A DNA stretch of 64,000 nt. Origin: Bacteroidota bacterium. Lineage in GTDB: Bacteria > Bacteroidota > Bacteroidia > Bacteroidales > FEN-979. The translations under genes were made by a program, and so were the position numbers. The stretch's first letter is position 1. Each line of letters starts with the position of its first letter. The stretch is taken from NCBI GenBank assembly GCA_026391355.1, contig JAPLDH010000070.1, positions 1 to 64,000 of the forward strand, written 5' to 3'. Shown here piece after piece: positions 63,238-64,000 of the stretch. Under the pieces are notes generated by a model. It did no database searches, was not told where the DNA came from, and saw nothing but the letters and a program-made list of their open reading frames with translations.

Positions 63238-63549
63238 ATGAGATCAGAAGCAGGAAGGTACAGGAAGGATTGTATTCTCATATTTCTTTTATTGATTTCC
63301 GGTGGATCGTATGCCCAATCCCGGACGTTCGCAGCAGAACCCGTAACAACGACTATAATAGCAGATCCTTTCCTGGAGTTACTGAGCATATCCTTCAAAA
63401 GTGAACCTCTTTCTGCTATTGTTATTGACAATTGCAGAAAACCCGGCTCACTCTTTCTTGGTGATGAAACGACAGGGATTTACCTGGAAATTACGACTTT
63501 CTCAGAGTTTAGGTCTGGCACTGCTGAGAAACATGCCGGAAATATTCCA
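63238..63549 (+). other. Possible 5' fragment of an exported gene
   Basis: A frame begins with a plausible signal peptide (CILIFLLLISGGSYAQ) but runs on through the opposite strand of ribH, which is surely coding. Only the first ~100 codons (63238-63549) could be real. It may be a truncated gene or chance. The 440-base gap before ribH holds nothing else I can support. Confidence 0.25.
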
Positions 63550-64000
63550 TCAGATCTCTTTCATCAGGTTGGCCATTTCGATGGCTGCAAGGGAAGCATC
63601 AAACCCCTTGTTTCCGCCTTTGGTCCCTGCTCTTTCTATAGCCTGTTCGATGTTATCCGTTGTGAGGACGCCAAAGATAACAGGAACTCCGGTTTCAAGC
63701 CCTACACTTGCAACCCCTTTGGAGACTTCAGCCGCTACATAATCAAAATGCGGGGTTGCTCCGCGGATGACAGCTCCAAGACAAATAACAGCGCTGTACT
63801 TCTTACTCCCGGCGAGTTTCTTGGCCAGTAATGGCATTTCAAACGCACCTGGCGACCATACAATATCAATATCACCGGGATTTGCACCATGCCGGTTGAG
63901 TCCATCGAGACAACCGCTCAGCAGTTTACCACTGATAAACTCATTAAATCTTGCGATTACGATACCGAACCGGAGACCCTGTGCATCCAGTTTTCCTTCG
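63550..64000 (-). CDS. ribH: 6,7-dimethyl-8-ribityllumazine synthase (5' end outside window)
   Basis: The minus-strand frame runs off the right edge of the window. It reads [20 protein letters not shown], then the conserved '[14 protein letters not shown]', '[19 protein letters not shown]' and '[20 protein letters not shown]' segments of RibH. The enzyme makes lumazine, the riboflavin precursor, from ribulose-derived butanone phosphate. The start codon lies beyond 64000. It ends KEI then stop at 63550-63552. Confidence 0.95.
   Translation of the reverse strand, partial: EGKLDAQGLRFGIVIARFNEFISGKLLSGCLDGLNRHGANPGDIDIVWSPGAFEMPLLAKKLAGSKKYSAVICLGAVIRGATPHFDYVAAEVSKGVASVGLETGVPVIFGVLTTDNIEQAIERAGTKGGNKGFDASLAAIEMANLMKEI

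Noticed and set aside
63550-63831. Forward frame continuing from 63238
   Set aside because: This part is the antisense of ribH, whose protein is unmistakable.

Overview
The window looks like chromosomal DNA of an uncultured member of the Bacteroidota (Bacteroidales-like). Evidence: three proteins with type IX secretion (T9SS) C-terminal sorting domains, secreted proteins with IgGFc-binding, Ig-like and FISUMP domains, DUF349, DUF1599, DUF2723 and BT_3928-family genes, the deprotonating polyamine pair agmatine deiminase/N-carbamoylputrescine amidase, Bacteroidota-type -7 boxes (TAnnTTTG) upstream of many genes, and almost no Shine-Dalgarno sequences. No rRNA, tRNA or CRISPR array was seen.

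Layout. 1-0.4 kb: a radC remnant next to a recombination-site-like inverted repeat. 0.4-5.7 kb: polysaccharide deacetylase, DUF2723 membrane protein, phosphoglycerate mutase, metallophosphatase. 5.7-25 kb: an accessory region with an IS4-type transposase remnant, a PIN-domain gene broken by a stop codon, a ParE/RelE-type toxin-antitoxin pair, two paralogous CarboxypepD_reg-like genes (one with a chimeric 3' end taken from a GNAT/YoaP gene), two giant secreted proteins, a type IIG-like restriction-modification enzyme, an apparently imported gene with an SGC...HxGT deamidase-like signature, and a HEPN/MNT pair. 25-29 kb: methyltransferase, VIT-type transporter, SGNH hydrolase, SDR remnant, fibronectin III lipoprotein. 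29-35 kb: a leftward operon TfoX_N-SRPBCC-LolA-like-two FtsX/LolCE-like permeases-LolD-like ATPase-outer-membrane barrel, driven by a good promoter with two tandem palindromic operators. 35-50 kb: mostly housekeeping (ruvX, def, cdaA, folP, DUF1599, BT_3928, tpiA, prmA), with a lone DppB-type permease and a broken S23 four-helix-bundle gene inserted, then a 1500-residue exported protein and a patatin-barrel protein. 50-64 kb: T9SS cargo, DUF349, aroC, aguA/aguB, an OmpA/PD40 protein, a LuxR-type response regulator and the 3' part of ribH.

The most striking non-gene signal is a set of low-complexity 'stutter' arrays in many intergenic gaps. They are built from short words such as GGTCATTA, ACCATTTACCATTG, CGTAAGT, CTGTGCCTTT, CGAATATG and AACTGG. 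Several start exactly at stop codons, some provide the stop codon, often in the sense orientation (GTCATTAG), and one similar stretch lies inside a reading frame.

The best candidates for an undescribed system are the Lol-like export operon with its barrel and operator pair, the post-stop repeat arrays, and the imported deamidase-like gene. All functions are inferred from motifs and context; no database search was run.
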